Shown one piece after another: positions 11,983 through 23,850 of a DNA stretch of 64,000 bases (position 1 is its first letter; every line of letters begins with the position of its first letter). Both the position numbers and the translations under genes were made by a program. This DNA comes from Thysanoteuthis rhombus. Lineage: Eukaryota > Mollusca > Cephalopoda > Oegopsida > Thysanoteuthidae. Location: positions 34,180,369-34,244,368 of the forward strand of contig OY735231.1 of assembly GCA_963457665.1 (NCBI GenBank), written 5' to 3'. The notes beneath the pieces are model-generated. The model was given only the letters and a program-made list of their open reading frames with translations, was not told the origin of the DNA and did not search any database.

Positions 11983-12311
11983 GCGCCCTCTATTCTTTTA
12001 GATAGGAATTAAATACGAAAGCCTTTTTATGGCTAGATATCGAATACGTCACTCCCTCCAACGATCCCTACAAACCCCTGGACGCACATGGTTCAATGCT
12101 CATTGGCGCCAGCCTCTCTAGCTGGTCATGCCTCTAGCCCCAGCCTTTGTGGCTAGTCAATCTCTTTCCTTCACTCTAAGATCGTTATCATTTCGCTGAC
12201 CCACTGGCCGATCCGATCTTAACCATTCTTCCTCCGTGACCTATCTCTGTACTAACTTTGCCCATTTCACTTCATCGGTATCGAGCCTCATACATACGCA
12301 TAGCTACACAG
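11982..12311 (+). repeat. LTR-like segment, copy B
   Basis: It starts 'tgtagcgccctctattcttt' and shares ordered blocks with copy A at 10121-10440 (the 'gcgccc' start, 'gttcaatgctcattggcgcc', 'ctagctg', 'tcatttcgct', 'gcctcatacatacgcata'). It lies about 600 bp upstream of a gag-like remnant on the same strand and could be its 5' LTR. No matching 3' LTR was found after the integrase remnant. Confidence 0.4.
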
Positions 12312-12395
12312 TATTGAAAAGATATCTCGGTAGGTATATCTGGTCGGATAGGGTGGTCGGTAGGCCTTTCGGGTATTTCGTTTGAGTCTCCTATA
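12310..12395 (+). repeat. 86-bp direct repeat, right copy
   Basis: The partner of the copy at 11897-11982. Differences are scattered single-base changes such as tcttgg/tctcgg. Confidence 0.7.
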
Positions 12396-12917
12396 AAGAG
12401 TGGTGAAATCAAATGATGTGAAGTAAAAATGACTGTGATTTTGAAACAATCGAAATGCTTCACATGATATTACAATTGACGTAACTGATTCTCGTTGAAT
12501 TTTCTGATCTGACACCATCGGGGTCATCAATTAAAATGTCTCTTATGTTTGTTTATATCTGAATATAAGTAAACGAGATCACCTTGACTTAATGGTGTGC
12601 TCTAATTGCTAGGCAACAAGGGTTACTTATTCTACTTTTAGATTCACTTCCTGGCTTGTCTAGACTAGTTGACCTTTGGACAGCTTCGCCCAGAGGTTCG
12701 TGCTAAGGTCAGTGTCAAGTATTTGCCGCGATTTTGAGGGGAAATCCAGACAAAGTTTGAATCCTTCGAGACCAAGCAGGTCACCTCTACAGACTTGTCT
12801 ATAGAGAAAGTCTGCTACTCACAATTACATCTAAAAACCCTTCTTCACTAAGCTATAATAATAGTTGGAGACGTAGATATTTCTTTTGTCCCAGTTTCTT
12901 TGTTGTTCAAATTGGCG

Positions 12918-13440
12918 CTATGCCCGTGATTGGTCGTATAGACTCATTTGGCAAAGATCAGGAAGATTTTGAAACCTACTCTGATAGAGTAAATTTGTTT
13001 TTGTTGCAAAGAATATGGAAGAGGATAAGACGGTGGCTACTTTTCTTTCGTTGTTAAGTTCTAAAATATATTTATTATTGCAGAATCTCGTTTCTCCGAC
13101 AAAACCTGCTAACTGTACATACGAAGAGTTAGTCCTCGTTAATAGGAAACAAGAACCTAATGAGGCTATTGCACAGTTTGTGGCTAGCATCGAGGCTTGA
13201 GCCCATACAAGCGGTTTTGGACCCTATCTCAATGCTTCTTTGAGAGACAAGTCTGCGTGCGGTTTGCATGACAACACCACACAGCAATTGTTATTACAAG
13301 AAGCGGACTTATCTTTTGAACGAGTTTTTACAACTAGCGTTCCCAATAAGATGAGTTATCGCCCTTATACCAGTATCAGCCATGTATCGTGTCCAACTTG
13401 TAACAGAAGTGAATTCAAACTTAATAATATGTTCGGGTAG
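12918..13440 (+). pseudogene. retrotransposon gag remnant
   Basis: Opens 'MPVIGRIDSFGKDQEDFETY' from 12918 and continues, after frameshifts, in two other frames to about 13440. The composition and order (short N-terminal capsid-like part, then conserved hydrophobic/charged helices, then the zinc knuckle that follows) fit Ty3/gypsy-class Gag of the type found in many invertebrates. At least three frame breaks make it non-functional. It directly precedes the nucleocapsid knuckle and protease remnants. Confidence 0.65.
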
Positions 13441-13795
13441 CGGATAATCGTATTGGAAGAGCGACTGTCCATTCAAAGATGCACAATGTCACAAGTGTAA
13501 AAAGGAAGGACATATATCGAAAATGTGTTTTTTTAAATAGCAACAAAAACTACACGAAAGCTAATACTAACAAGAACGCCGAAGTCACTAATAGCATGGA
13601 GTTTGACTTTGAATATTCCAAGATACTCACCTATGACGAGTACATTTTTTCTAGTACAACTGGACGTTCAGACGAACCTTTATCAATTCCAGTTCTTTTA
13701 AACGGCCTTTCTACTAACATGGATCTAGATACAGGCGCTACACGTTCGTTGATCAGCATTCCATCGGACGCTTTGGTCTCTTGAACAGATCCCGA
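13441..13795 (+). pseudogene. retrotransposon zinc knuckle and aspartic protease remnant
   Basis: Around 13480-13535 one frame reads CHKCKKEGHISKMC, a complete CX2CX4HX4C nucleocapsid zinc knuckle. From about 13675 another reads PVLLNGLSTNMDLDTGATRS, with DTGA as the retropepsin active-site motif. A stop follows near 13785. The order gag-knuckle-protease matches Ty3/gypsy pol. Confidence 0.8.
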
Positions 13796-14130
13796 AACTA
13801 CATGCGCTCTGACAAATTAAGAGTATACTGGGCTTCACAATTACCTATTCCCGGTGAATTGTACTTAAAATAACCGAGGAAACGAAAAATGTTATGCTAA
13901 TCGTGGTGGATAACCCTGGTCTTACTCTGCAGAGATGTCCTAAAATAAATTAAACGTAAAATTCCTCGTTCCTACTAAGTGGACTAATCCAATCTATTTT
14001 TTGAACCATTCTCCTGTGACTGCATCTGAAATAAGGGTACATACCCTCGCAGATCCTGTTGTTTCCAAAGTGTTCAAATATCTTGAATTTGGTTGGCCGA
14101 CTTCGATTAGTGATTACTAATCTGAGCCTC
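13796..14130 (+). pseudogene. protease end joined to pre-integrase linker; RT/RNase H missing
   Basis: After protease-end traces (a frame with 'DNPGLTLQR', about 13910-13940) the sequence passes within tens of bases to a frame reading SEIRVHTLADPVVSKVFKYL (about 14025-14085), which is the linker normally found after RNase H and before the integrase zinc finger. The roughly 1.5 kb that should encode RT and RNase H is absent. This points to an internal deletion. Confidence 0.6.
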
Positions 14131-15025
14131 TTCCTTTCTTCCGTAAAAGAAATGAGATTTTCAATCAAAATGGTTGTGTACTATGGAATTACAGGATGTT
14201 ATTTTCTTCAGCCCATCGCTTAACTTTAGTGGGTGAACTTCATGGGGGGGAGGGTCAATGGATCCCGAATAAAGGAGTTGGCATGCAGCTACATTTGGTG
14301 GCCAAATTTGGACTGAGATCAGGAGTCCCTTGTAAAACATTGTCCCCAATGCCTAGATCATAGCAAAAATCCAGCTAAAGCAGAATTACATCCTTAGAAA
14401 TGACCTTGTCAACCTTGGCACCGCTTGCTCGTGGACTACGCTGGACCCGTAGAAGACAAACACTTTTTGTTTGTAGTAAATGTACACCCAAAGTGGGTAA
14501 ATGTATACCCAAAGTGGGTGGATGTTCTCCCCATCAAAGTTACTAGTGCTAAGGAAACTATTAAAAACCTGCGTCATTGTTTCTTTCTAATGGGTTTTCC
14601 CGTGTCTATCGTGTCCGATAATGGCCTTTGCTTTGTCAGTAATGAATTTGAAGAATTTTTATTTTTAAAAATGGTATTAGACCCTCTAACTTAGATGTGT
14701 ATAAACTATCTACTAACAGTTTGGCTATACAATCAATCAACATAGCTTTAGATAGTTCCTCAGAACTGTGCAGTACTGTACTGGACTAATTTCTCTTCAA
14801 GTACCGAATTACTCCACATACTACTACCAATGTGCTACCAACGGAGATGCTTTTCAAGCGTCGTTTCCGTTGTCGTCTTGACTTATCAAGTCCTAGTGAC
14901 CACGTAGCTAGTTACATAATACGGCAACAACAAAATCAGAAGAGAAATTACTCTTCTTCACCAAGAACGCTTGATATGCAACCTAATACGCCAATCGCTT
15001 TGCGCCTGGTCCTAAGTGGATAAGG
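14131..15025 (+). pseudogene. retrotransposon integrase remnant
   Basis: The H2C2-type zinc-binding region is scattered over frames at 14150-14400. The catalytic core is readable from 14425: 'LLVDYAGPVEDKHFLFVV', then IVSDNG with the second catalytic Asp near 14617, then 'NEFEEFL'. The C-terminal part appears at 14829 as 'PTEMLFKRRFRCRLDL', the conserved 'P.E.LF.R..R..LD' block. A short in-register tandem duplication near 14490-14520 repeats 'acccaaagtgggt' inside the core. Stops separate the parts. Confidence 0.8.
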
Positions 15026-15680
15026 ACACAAGTAACCGGTCCCCAGTCTTATATGTCAGCTCGCAGATAGTGGCATAATCAATAAAGATGATCATTTGTC
15101 AGGACATTTAGCTTGTGCCTTAATCTATGCAGAACGTGTGATAAATGGTAAAAGTGGCACCTGGAATGACTTCTTGAACTGAAATGTTTTGTACGATTGA
15201 GTTCTCTGGCTGTGATACGATGGATCAAATTTTACAATGAGGGTTAGAGCAGGTCGTCGTGACATTGGAAGTCAGAAGGTAGGTTCACAGATCCACTCGA
15301 ATGACGACGACTCATATATATGAAAAAAAGTGTTGGAACACTAGGACTGATTAAAAAATCGACACGACAAAGATTTTCAGATGCTTGCTGAAGGCTGATA
15401 TTAGACGAGCTTCTGTCATGAACTGCCAATCACTTTCAGGGAGGTATGTACAGGAGCTTAGAAGATGGTTGGCATTGGTATGTTCAGCTTGTGTACATGA
15501 TCGACTCACTCTGGAATTTGGACGGCGTCGAGTCTGGTTGGAGCGTGATGTAGGGCCTGGTTTTCTAATATATTGAGTAGTGGGCCAATTTGGGATATAA
15601 GTAGTAGAGGTCAAACTGTTTGGGATAGAGTGCATGATTCTAACGCCCTCGGGGCTGTGTATTTCGTCGAGAAGTGAAGA
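15026..15680. other. anonymous stretch between retroelements
   Basis: No LTR is seen after the integrase remnant. A 128-codon minus-strand frame (15351-15737) overlaps the LINE 3' end and is not otherwise supported. Confidence 0.3.
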
Positions 15681-16480
15681 TATCATCAGTCTTTCAACGT
15701 TCGTCGTTGGACATAGACCTTCCCCAGGATTCGCCACACTTCTCTATCATGGGCGTTGCAGAGCCAATATTTTCTGAATTTGTCTAGCTCGTCTCTCCAT
15801 CTAATATTCTGCCGACTTCGGTTGCACGTGTTATCTCGGGGGATCCATGTCGTGAGTCACGATGTCCATCGGTTGTCCGCCATTCGTACAACATGGCCAG
15901 CTCACTGCCATTTGATATTTTTAATGGATTCTACGATGTTCCTGACTCTTGTCTTTTTCCGGATGTACTGTGCTGTCTTGTGGTCTCTCCGTGTGAGGCC
16001 CAGGATAATTCTTTCGTGTGCACGTTGCATGGTTTTCAACATGCAGATCTGTCTCTTGGTTAGGTTCCATGTTTCAGCTTCATAAGTGACTATTGGGCGG
16101 ATGCATTAGTTATACACCTCTCTTTTTAGGATTAATGGGATCTTATTATTTTTAAAGGTTGAGCTTGCTCTGCCAAAGACTTACCATCCTAGTGTGCTTC
16201 TTTGTTTGATTTCTTCTTCTTTTGAGGGTCTCATGGAGACTTATTGTCCTACAACAAAAGTTCCGTGTCCTCGATTTTGATTTTAGTGTTCTCATCTCCG
16301 ATGTGGTTGTTGCATATGATCTTCGTCTTGCTCAAGTTTATGTGTAGGCCAACTTTCTTGCTCTCTTCATTTAGTTCATCTATCAGTGAAATAGTCTGAG
16401 AAATCTCAGATCTTATAGATGTTTCTGTTCTCGGTCTGAGTTCGGTTCCGTACTGTTATTTAACAAGACGAGGTAGTTTG
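15681..16480 (-). mobile_element. LINE, reverse-transcriptase C-terminus to 3' end
   Basis: On the minus strand the 16390-16250 region reads DELNEESKKVGLHINLSKTK, the thumb motif of RTE/CR1-like LINEs. Downstream, broken frames show the C-terminal 'R.T.V..I.ESI..IKW' helix region (about 16000-15900), then 'NPGEGLCPTTNVERLM' running into a degenerate ATG/CAT triplet tail at about 15681. The same 3' end occurs at 18070-18500 and 40139-40243, and an internal piece at 55-200. All are on the minus strand and 5'-truncated, the usual LINE pattern. Confidence 0.8.
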
Positions 16481-17003
16481 AGGTGTGTGTTTAGGCCACA
16501 GTAGAGCTATGAGGTTCTCAAGAGTAGATGGAACTTCCTCGTCGTTCATGGGGTATTTACCATGGCACGTAATGCCCCCATTTCCACGAAGGGGGTTGTC
16601 CTCAATAGAAGCAGTAAGGCGCTGGTGCAACTTCTCTCGGCGTTCGTTAACTTCAAGTCTGATATTAGTGAAATCAAAGAAATGGCCATTGGTAGGCCGA
16701 AAGCCAAAATGGTCCTAGATGGCTTGCCAGATACAGTCGGCTGATGTAGAGTTCTTTACGATAATGTTCCAAGAAATTATTGGACAGTATTTGGCTATCT
16801 ATCTGTCCTAATATCAGTTTGAGATGGATGGCTTTTGAGGCAGCACTTCGCCTCTCAGCTTCTGGAATTGGGGTGAAACCACGGTTGGTGTTTTCTTTTG
16901 TTGTTTCTTTTGCCATGTGGTATCTGGAACCAAAAATTTCCAAGACATACTGAAAGTTCTGTCTCCAACTTTCGAATGTGATGACAGTTAATGTCTTAGG
17001 CAA
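16440..17003 (-). pseudogene. gag-like retroelement fragment
   Basis: A minus-strand frame from 17003 has 'TPIPEAERRSAASKAIHLKL' and 'ILGQIDSQILSNN'. After frameshifts come 'RPREKLHQRL'-like sequence and a region containing 'GALRAMVNTP' (about 16580-16450). This resembles gag-like proteins of invertebrate LTR elements, but I cannot name the clade. An LTR-like block lies 170 bp upstream in the right orientation (17170-17345). Confidence 0.45.
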
Positions 17004-17169
17004 CGCTGTTTCGGTGTTCTTATTGTATTCATTATCAACTAACTGCGCTTCAAATGTGAGAATCTATTCCCAAACTAACATAGTTTCGCTGACTGTCCAG
17101 CAACTAGAAATATTGTGATGCTGCTTGTTTACTTTTATAGTCGTGGATCCGAAGTATTTACTGCCATCA

Positions 17170-17345
17170 CACCTACATCAACGGAAGTCTAATTATGTAT
17201 AAATCCAAACGACACTGACACAGACAAAAACTCAACGATTTGTGTAAAATGTAGATCAAATACAAATACAACTTTATTAACGTAAGGCAGGCAGAAAAAG
17301 GGAAAAGTCGTTGTAACGTGAACCAAAACGCTGGTTGTTTGATTG
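17170..17345 (-). repeat. LTR-like fragment, copy 2
   Basis: The homologue of 9530-9715. On the minus strand it contains 'ttaataaagttgtatttg', a poly(A) signal in an R/U5-like setting, and it precedes the gag-like fragment at 17003-16440. It could be the 5' LTR of that element. Confidence 0.4.
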
Positions 17346-17427
17346 AATCAACAAAATGATGATATAATCAAGAGCGCAAATAAAGACAACTTGTAAATGC
17401 AGCGACAGATAATCTTCTATTATATAC

Positions 17428-18604
17428 GAGGGGTAGGCATCTTACAGCCTTTGGGCTGAATCTGGCCCACAAGGGTAGTTTTAATACTCTGCAAGCAAAT
17501 ATTGGGATAGTATGCTTATTTCAAATAAAATTTCTTTGTCTTTTCAATAGATTCAAAAGATTTCTTGATAGAGAAAATTTTGACTAAATCGGTTCTCTGA
17601 TAACTAATTGACATCCTTGGTCCGCGGTGGAGTGTATGGAAGTACTCAGTGTTGATAAAAAGCACTAAATTTCTAGAAATATAGCCAGAAAACAGTAAAA
17701 ATGGCTAAAACACACCAAAAGATACAAAAAATTGTCAAAAACACACCTAAAAAATGGCTAAAATGTATAAGCATGTCCATACTCATGTAGTTCCTTTTAT
17801 CACAGCCAACACAAGAATTGTGCAGCATTTAATGCAAAAAGAAAATTTATTTAGAAAATATATAATTTTTTCTATACAAAAATTTAATTCACATCACATT
17901 CACTGAGATGGCCAAGTGATTTCCAGGAGGGGTTAAGCACCCCTGACCCACCTTAGCGATAGGTCTGCATTCTTAAGCACAAATGATTTTCTAGTAAGCA
18001 TTATTCATTGATTTTAGGTAAAATATAACTAAATGTTTTTCAATAGGATAATTCCCATATTTCAAGCTTAATCACTATCAGCCTTTTAACGTCTATCTAT
18101 TAACATAGACCTTCCTGAAGATTTTACAGACATCTCTATCATGGACATTGCAGAGCAAGTACTTTTTGAACTTGTCTAGTTCATCATGCTATCTCATTTT
18201 CTGCCAGCCAAAGTTTCACACCTGATTTCTGAGGCATCCACTCGGTGAGTCATGATGTCCACATTCTTACAACCTGACCAGCCCACAGCCATTCATGTTT
18301 TTTAATGGAGTCTATAATTTCTCAGATTCCTGTTTTTTTAATTCAATACATTGCGCTGTCTTGTGATCTCTCCTTGTGATATTAAGCATGATCTTCCTCC
18401 ATGCCTGTTGCATTGTTTCTTCAATCTTTAGGTTAGGTTCCATGTTCCAGCTCAATAATTAACTATTTGTAGGATGCATTGGTTGTATACCCTTCTTTTT
18501 AGGACTAACAGGCTTTATGGCATCTATCTGGCCCATTATCCACTTATTACTGATTACTGATTACTTGATCTGGCCTGCAGAGGCAAAAAGATTGCTGACC
18601 CGTG
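17428..18604. mobile_element. hAT-like non-autonomous element remnant (tentative)
   Basis: The left end reads 'aggggtaggcatcttacagc' then 'tctggccca'. The right end, inverted, reads 'cgggtcagcaatctttttgc' then 'gcaggccaga'. This is the style of hAT/Charlie terminal repeats ('CAGGGGT.GGCAA.CTTT.....GGCC'). The termini are only partly alike. A LINE 3' end (18070-18500) lies inside. No transposase frame is present. Confidence 0.35.
18070..18500 (-). mobile_element. LINE 3' end (second copy)
   Basis: Matches 15681-16140 block by block in nucleotide sequence: 'acatagaccttcc', 'atctctatcatgg', 'cattgcagagc', 'gtgagtcatgatgtcca', 'gcgctgtcttgtg', 'aggttaggttccatgtt'. It is more eroded than the first copy. 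Confidence 0.75.
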
Positions 18605-18972
18605 TTATATACATACTCAAGTAATCTTTGTATGCATCAAACAGCTGTTCAAGTTCAGATTCAGTATTGGTAAATGGCAAATTGGTTTCGGAGTCTCTTT
18701 GGTAATCTGCGAAAAAAATGTTGATCTTTCAAAACACCAAAACGATCTTTAGGATGTGCACCTTGGTCTTTTAATTTAATCTATTTTTTTTGTTTTATTG
18801 CCAAAGCCCAGTACAAAGTCTGGAGTTGACTACTGTAGCAAAAACAACAACAAGAACAAAAACTGTATTAACCATAATTAGTGGTGTACGCATATATGTA
18901 AAATGGACATTCCCCACTGACCCAGCCAGTCAGTCTTGTTTATTTAGTATTATTATACTATCGTATTTATAA

Positions 18973-19059
18973 TTATCATTATCATCATCATCATCATCAA
19001 CCCACCATCACCATCATCATCATCATCATCAAACCACCATCATCATCATCACCATCATA

Positions 19060-19135
<76 letters not shown>

Positions 19136-19136
19136 C

Positions 19137-19196
<60 letters not shown>

Positions 19197-19205
19197 TAGT
19201 AGTAG
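18973..19205. repeat. compound (ATC)n/(ATT)n microsatellite
   Basis: Uninterrupted triplet repeats switch between ATC-, ACC- and ATT-type units over about 230 bp. The poly-Asn frame on the minus strand is an artefact. Confidence 0.95.
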
Positions 19206-19669
19206 TAGCCATAGTTGTGATAACAACATTTTTATTGTATTAATATTATATTATTATTGAATAGTTGTCTATAAAACCCATGATGTCACTAATTATTTAT
19301 TAAACAAGCACATCTAAATTCTCATACATTCTTTTGATTACATATAGTGTGAGCAAAGAGTATCCGATACATTACAAAAAGTTTATTTTAATAAACTTAT
19401 ACGGCTTGAAAATTGACAAAATTTGTATCAAAGACCAACATTGATAAAATATATAAATACAAAAGTTCCAGTGCTTGGCTGGGTCTTTGTGTATATGCTC
19501 TTAATGATCATTTCAAACCAGTAAGGATACGTCTCAAATTACTTCCTCTCCGACACTTGGAATATGAATCTGATGGCCTCAGCCGCTACAGCCTGAGGTT
19601 CGCAAGTGTAGGAAATAAGTTATTAACCCCCTTTTATCAAGAACCGTGCCTTACGTTATTAGAAACGGA

Positions 19670-19930
19670 TGACCAAAACTGTCAATATAGGTTTCTTCAG
19701 TTTTCGAGTTGGTCCTGCTGGTTGGTGTACAAACTTGACTAATGGTGCTAGAGAGATGAAAATTCAAACAATTACTCATTATTATGTCAAGAAAAAACAT
19801 TTTTTTGTTTTTTGAAAATACTTGCCCAAAATAGGTTTCTAGTAGGGGGTTCAATTCGCAATGTAATTTTTTGCTAAATTGTTCCCTCAGTTTGTGCCTG
19901 CTTGTCTTTTGAAAATTTGGACTTTGAGAA
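19670..19930 (-). repeat. R1 dispersed repeat (inverted)
   Basis: Reverse complement of the R1 tail and body: 'aggtttcttcagttttcgag', 'aataggtttctag', 'attcgcaatgtaa' and 'ttgaaaatttgga'. Confidence 0.6.
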
Positions 19931-20344
19931 GAAGAGAACGGAAGAGGGTATGAGCTGCCTTTACAACGTCTCGCTGCAAAACTAAAGCTGGACACTACTT
20001 TTGCTTGACAACTTTTTTTTTTGAAAAAGCGAAAAAGGCATTTGGATTACAGATTTTTACTTGACACCTTGAAAAGACTTCACATTCACTACACATTACA
20101 CAAAATCATTTCTCTTACAAGTTTATAATTCATGTACATCAATAAATAGTGTAGCATTCTTATAAAAGAAAACTTTGCTGTTTATTCCTCAGTGGTTTGT
20201 AGCTGGATGATACATCCACACTATCTTCTAAATAGTTGTAAGCTCATACCCAATTTTATCTGTGAGAAGCTTCTGATACCATACTATAAATCCTATCTTA
20301 CGGAGTCAACAAAAGAACAAAACTCATAGAAACCTCCACAGAGC

Positions 20345-20600
20345 CTAAAGCTATTTTATTAGGTAATTTATTTTTCAATGATTCATTCATACTGACTTCA
20401 AGTTTTTTCAAAGTCTCTATTCATCTCAAGTTGTTTTAATGTTTGATGATCAGACATGCAGTCTTAAGAATTTCTATGACATAATTTTTATTGTTATGCC
20501 GTAATAAGAAGATGAATCAACCAATGAGATTATCCCATTTGAGCGCAAACAAACAAACAGTGAAATAATTTGCATATAAGCTCATTGTATGCTTAGATTA
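20345..20600 (-). repeat. dispersed repeat R2 (inverted)
   Basis: Reverse complement of 5975-6215, with shared 'aaacaaacaaacag', 'aaccaatgagat', 'atctcaagttgtttt' and 'ttattaggtaatttat'. Confidence 0.5.
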
Positions 20601-20633
20601 TAAACCAGAGATAAGTATGAAGATCTATTGCAC

Positions 20634-20790
20634 TCATGGACATAATAAATGAAATGTTCACTTAATTTCTCAGTGTGAGTGGAAGTTACAGATAATTATC
20701 TAAAAAAATAAAAACAAACAATTCTTGCTTTCGAATATTCATAATAGGAGCTGTCAGTCAAACATAGCATCAGTAGCAGCCATCAGCCCC
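20634..20790 (+). repeat. direct repeat R3, left copy
   Basis: 'cataataaat..a..gttcact.aatttctca', 'agataattatc', 'aggagct' and 'catagcatcagta' recur in the same order at 21873-22020. The two copies bracket a pyrimidine minisatellite and a triplet array. A partial third trace ('atcagtggcagctatcagca') lies near 21150. Confidence 0.65.
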
Positions 20791-20799
20791 CTCCTACAC

Positions 20800-21140
20800 T
20801 TTTATTAAACTGCGTAATTCCCTCTTTCTTTCCACCCACTTTTAAAACTATTTTTTTTTTCTTCACTCTCATTAAACTAGACGACTTTCTTTTGTCCTCT
20901 CCCCTATCCTACCCTCTTATTAAACAACTTTTTTCCTCTCTCCCTTCCTACTCTCTTATTAAGAAACTTTCTTTTCCTCTTTTCTTTTCCTACTCTCTAA
21001 TTAAACAACCGAACCTTATCTTCTCCTCTCTCCTTTCCTATCCTCTTTTTGAACAAAAGATTCTTTTCTCGCCTTTCTCTTCCAACACACTTATTAAACT
21101 ACTTCCCAATTCTCCCTCTATCTTCCTACCATGTCTGCCA
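20800..21140 (+). repeat. pyrimidine-rich minisatellite
   Basis: Six to seven degenerate units of about 40-50 bp, each with 'tcttattaaac' followed by a CT-rich run. The starts fall near 20870, 20918, 20957, 20998, 21047 and 21091. An 85-codon frame through it repeats 'SYxLIKQ', which simply reflects the DNA repeat. There is no start context, and I do not call it a gene. Confidence 0.75.
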
Positions 21141-21442
21141 CACTTATAGTATCAGTGGCAGCTATCAGCAGGGCCCATTGTTGTAAACTTGAGGTAACCG
21201 TCAGCAAAATGACAGGTCATGAACTACATTCTGGTTAAGATTCAAGCATAATAAAAATTTTTTTTTAAATCATCACGTTCTCAAATATCTAAATACCTGA
21301 TTTATTAACCAGATAGGACCCAACATGTTCAGTTTTAATCTCGTGACCCCCCCCCCCCCGCCCCCATATCTGCCAGGTTTAGTTCAATCCAAGCCCCTCA
21401 ACCAGATGGACAGGCATGCATTTTTTGGTTTATACATGAAAA

Positions 21443-21755
<313 letters not shown>

Positions 21756-21872
21756 TAATTATGATGATAGTAATAATGTGATTATCTCAAAAAGACTAAA
21801 ACTTACCATATTTAATGGCATATAAGACCCTTACTACAACAAAAAATGAATCAAAAGGATTTTCCGCACTCC

Positions 21873-22020
21873 CCTGAACATAATAAATCAAAGGTTCACT
21901 CAATTTCTCATGGTTAGTGGAAACTATAGATAATTATCGTAAAAAAATTTTTAAAAGCAATTCTGGTTTTAAAATGTATGTAATAAGAGCTCTCTGTGTG
22001 TGACACATAGCATCAATAAT
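21873..22020 (+). repeat. direct repeat R3, right copy
   Basis: The partner of 20634-20790 (see there). It ends 'cacatagcatcaataatc'. Confidence 0.65.
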
Positions 22021-22029
22021 CTTTATTGT

Positions 22030-22915
22030 CCAGTCCCATATTGGCCAGAACTTGAGAAGTAGTTAAAAAAAAAACTGATTGACAAATGAGAAGAATTCAG
22101 GGAATTGGATTTTCTCTAAATACTCCCCGCTGAAATAAGAGTTGAGACGGATTGTATAACGCTATCAAACACAGAAATTTGCTTGACTCCAAGTTTACAA
22201 TTGGCTACGAACAACAGATGTTTCCAACCAATGTCCAAATGAGTAAATGATTAAACCAGGGTTTCTTGAACTATTCGAGAGTCATTCAATGCCAAGTCTT
22301 CATTGAAAAATCCCATTCACCCATGACAAAATTTTTTTCTCTTTTTGATTTCTCCATCTTATTCTCCTAGGTGTATGATTTTAATTCATTTTGTATCATG
22401 AGAAAACTGCATAAATCAACTCGTATTTTGAGTATTTTTTTGTTCACTCATGTTATGTACAGAAAACTAGGAGTGACAAGAAAATTGAACAAAAAATTAT
22501 TACAACTTGCCAATAATTGGACAACCGTAGATTTAAATTTGAAGTCACACAAAAAAATTCCTTCAAAGAATAAATATGATCAGAATCGATTCTGTTCATG
22601 ACATCACTGGCATTTTCCACTGGAAAACATCTAATATAGAGTAAAAAACATTCGGAAATACATGGATTTCATAGAAATTAGATGTTATTAATCAAACTGT
22701 CAAAATAAGCCCCCCATAAAGTCAAAAAATCTTTTTTTCAAAAATGGAAAAAATCATTTTTAGAAACGGTCAAGCGGAGTACTGATACCAGCTTTCAAGT
22801 CAATAGACAAAACGGTATGGCCAGGAGAACTGAAACACAAATAAACAAACACGTGCACATGTATAAAAGGATGGAAGCTTTTGCCATTTTTGACGGCTAT
22901 GTTTGTTAGAATTTT
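22030..22915. other. anonymous AT-rich stretch
   Basis: No supported gene, RNA or repeat. Confidence 0.3.
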
Positions 22916-22919
22916 TCTG

Positions 22920-23320
22920 GTTTATAACAGTCTTGAACATGGATGTCTGCAGACACTTTTCCTGGATGGGGGTGCAGGAACGCATATATTCTGCGGGAAG
23001 GGTTTGGAAATATTCGGAATATACCTTGGCGGCAACCCTGTTATATAATAGGCATTCCACTAGCCATCTATACTGTAAGCAAAAGTAACGGTAAAATTAA
23101 TCTGAAAACACTCGAATATTTCAAAACTAACTTGCATATTAGTATCCATGTGCTGTATGATCTAAATATCAAATGGTGCACTTGACCATTGACGGAAATA
23201 TGTAACCTGACCCTTGGGTGACATAACGGAGTGAGCACCAGCAAATAAAATTACTTTCTTTTTACATTGGAATAATAAGTTAGGCTTACATAAAACTACT
23301 TCACCATAATCATTTTTCTT
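22920..23320 (+). repeat. dispersed repeat R4
   Basis: Shares blocks with 29160-29510: 'tattcgga/aaatatatctt.gc.gg..accctgttat', 'ccatct' and 'gttaggcttacataaa'. Class unknown. Confidence 0.4.
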
Positions 23321-23820
23321 CTGAAAGATAGTGTGTATACATAGCTCTTTGTTTTGATTTCAGAAATATCACTCCAAATTTATGTGGAGCCTCAGATCAG
23401 AAAAAATTTAGATAATATTGGATGTCTGATTGATTTGAATTTTTATTAGATATATAGGGCTAAAAACAGGTACAATCTGAAATTGGACATATTTGGCAAC
23501 CCTGAGTGCTGGTCTGGTCTGTTGGTTTGTTGAGTGACTGATTGGTTGCATATATGACACTGCCTCATGCCACTCGATCCATTGCCTTTATTTACACTCT
23601 TGGTGGAGGCAGGTTTACTAATTCGCTCCCTTTTTTTTCATAATTCCATAAATCAAATTAGTACCATTTTCCTTTTTTTATGATTATCTTTTATATTTTC
23701 TTTCAACGTTACTTATCTCTATGTACTTTGCTATTTGGGTTTTTTTACATAATTCTGTATTACCAGACAATCTGCATTAACAGACACCTGCCCCGTCCCC
23801 ATTATTCCATTTAAAAGGTT

Positions 23821-23850
23821 TACTATATATATATATATATATATATATAT
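23821..23850. repeat. (TA)n microsatellite
   Basis: Pure TA dinucleotides. Confidence 0.95.

Noticed and set aside
20892..21149. 85-codon frame with repeated SYxLIKQ peptide
   Set aside because: Mirrors a degenerate 40-50-bp minisatellite whose unit length varies (39-50 bp). No start context.
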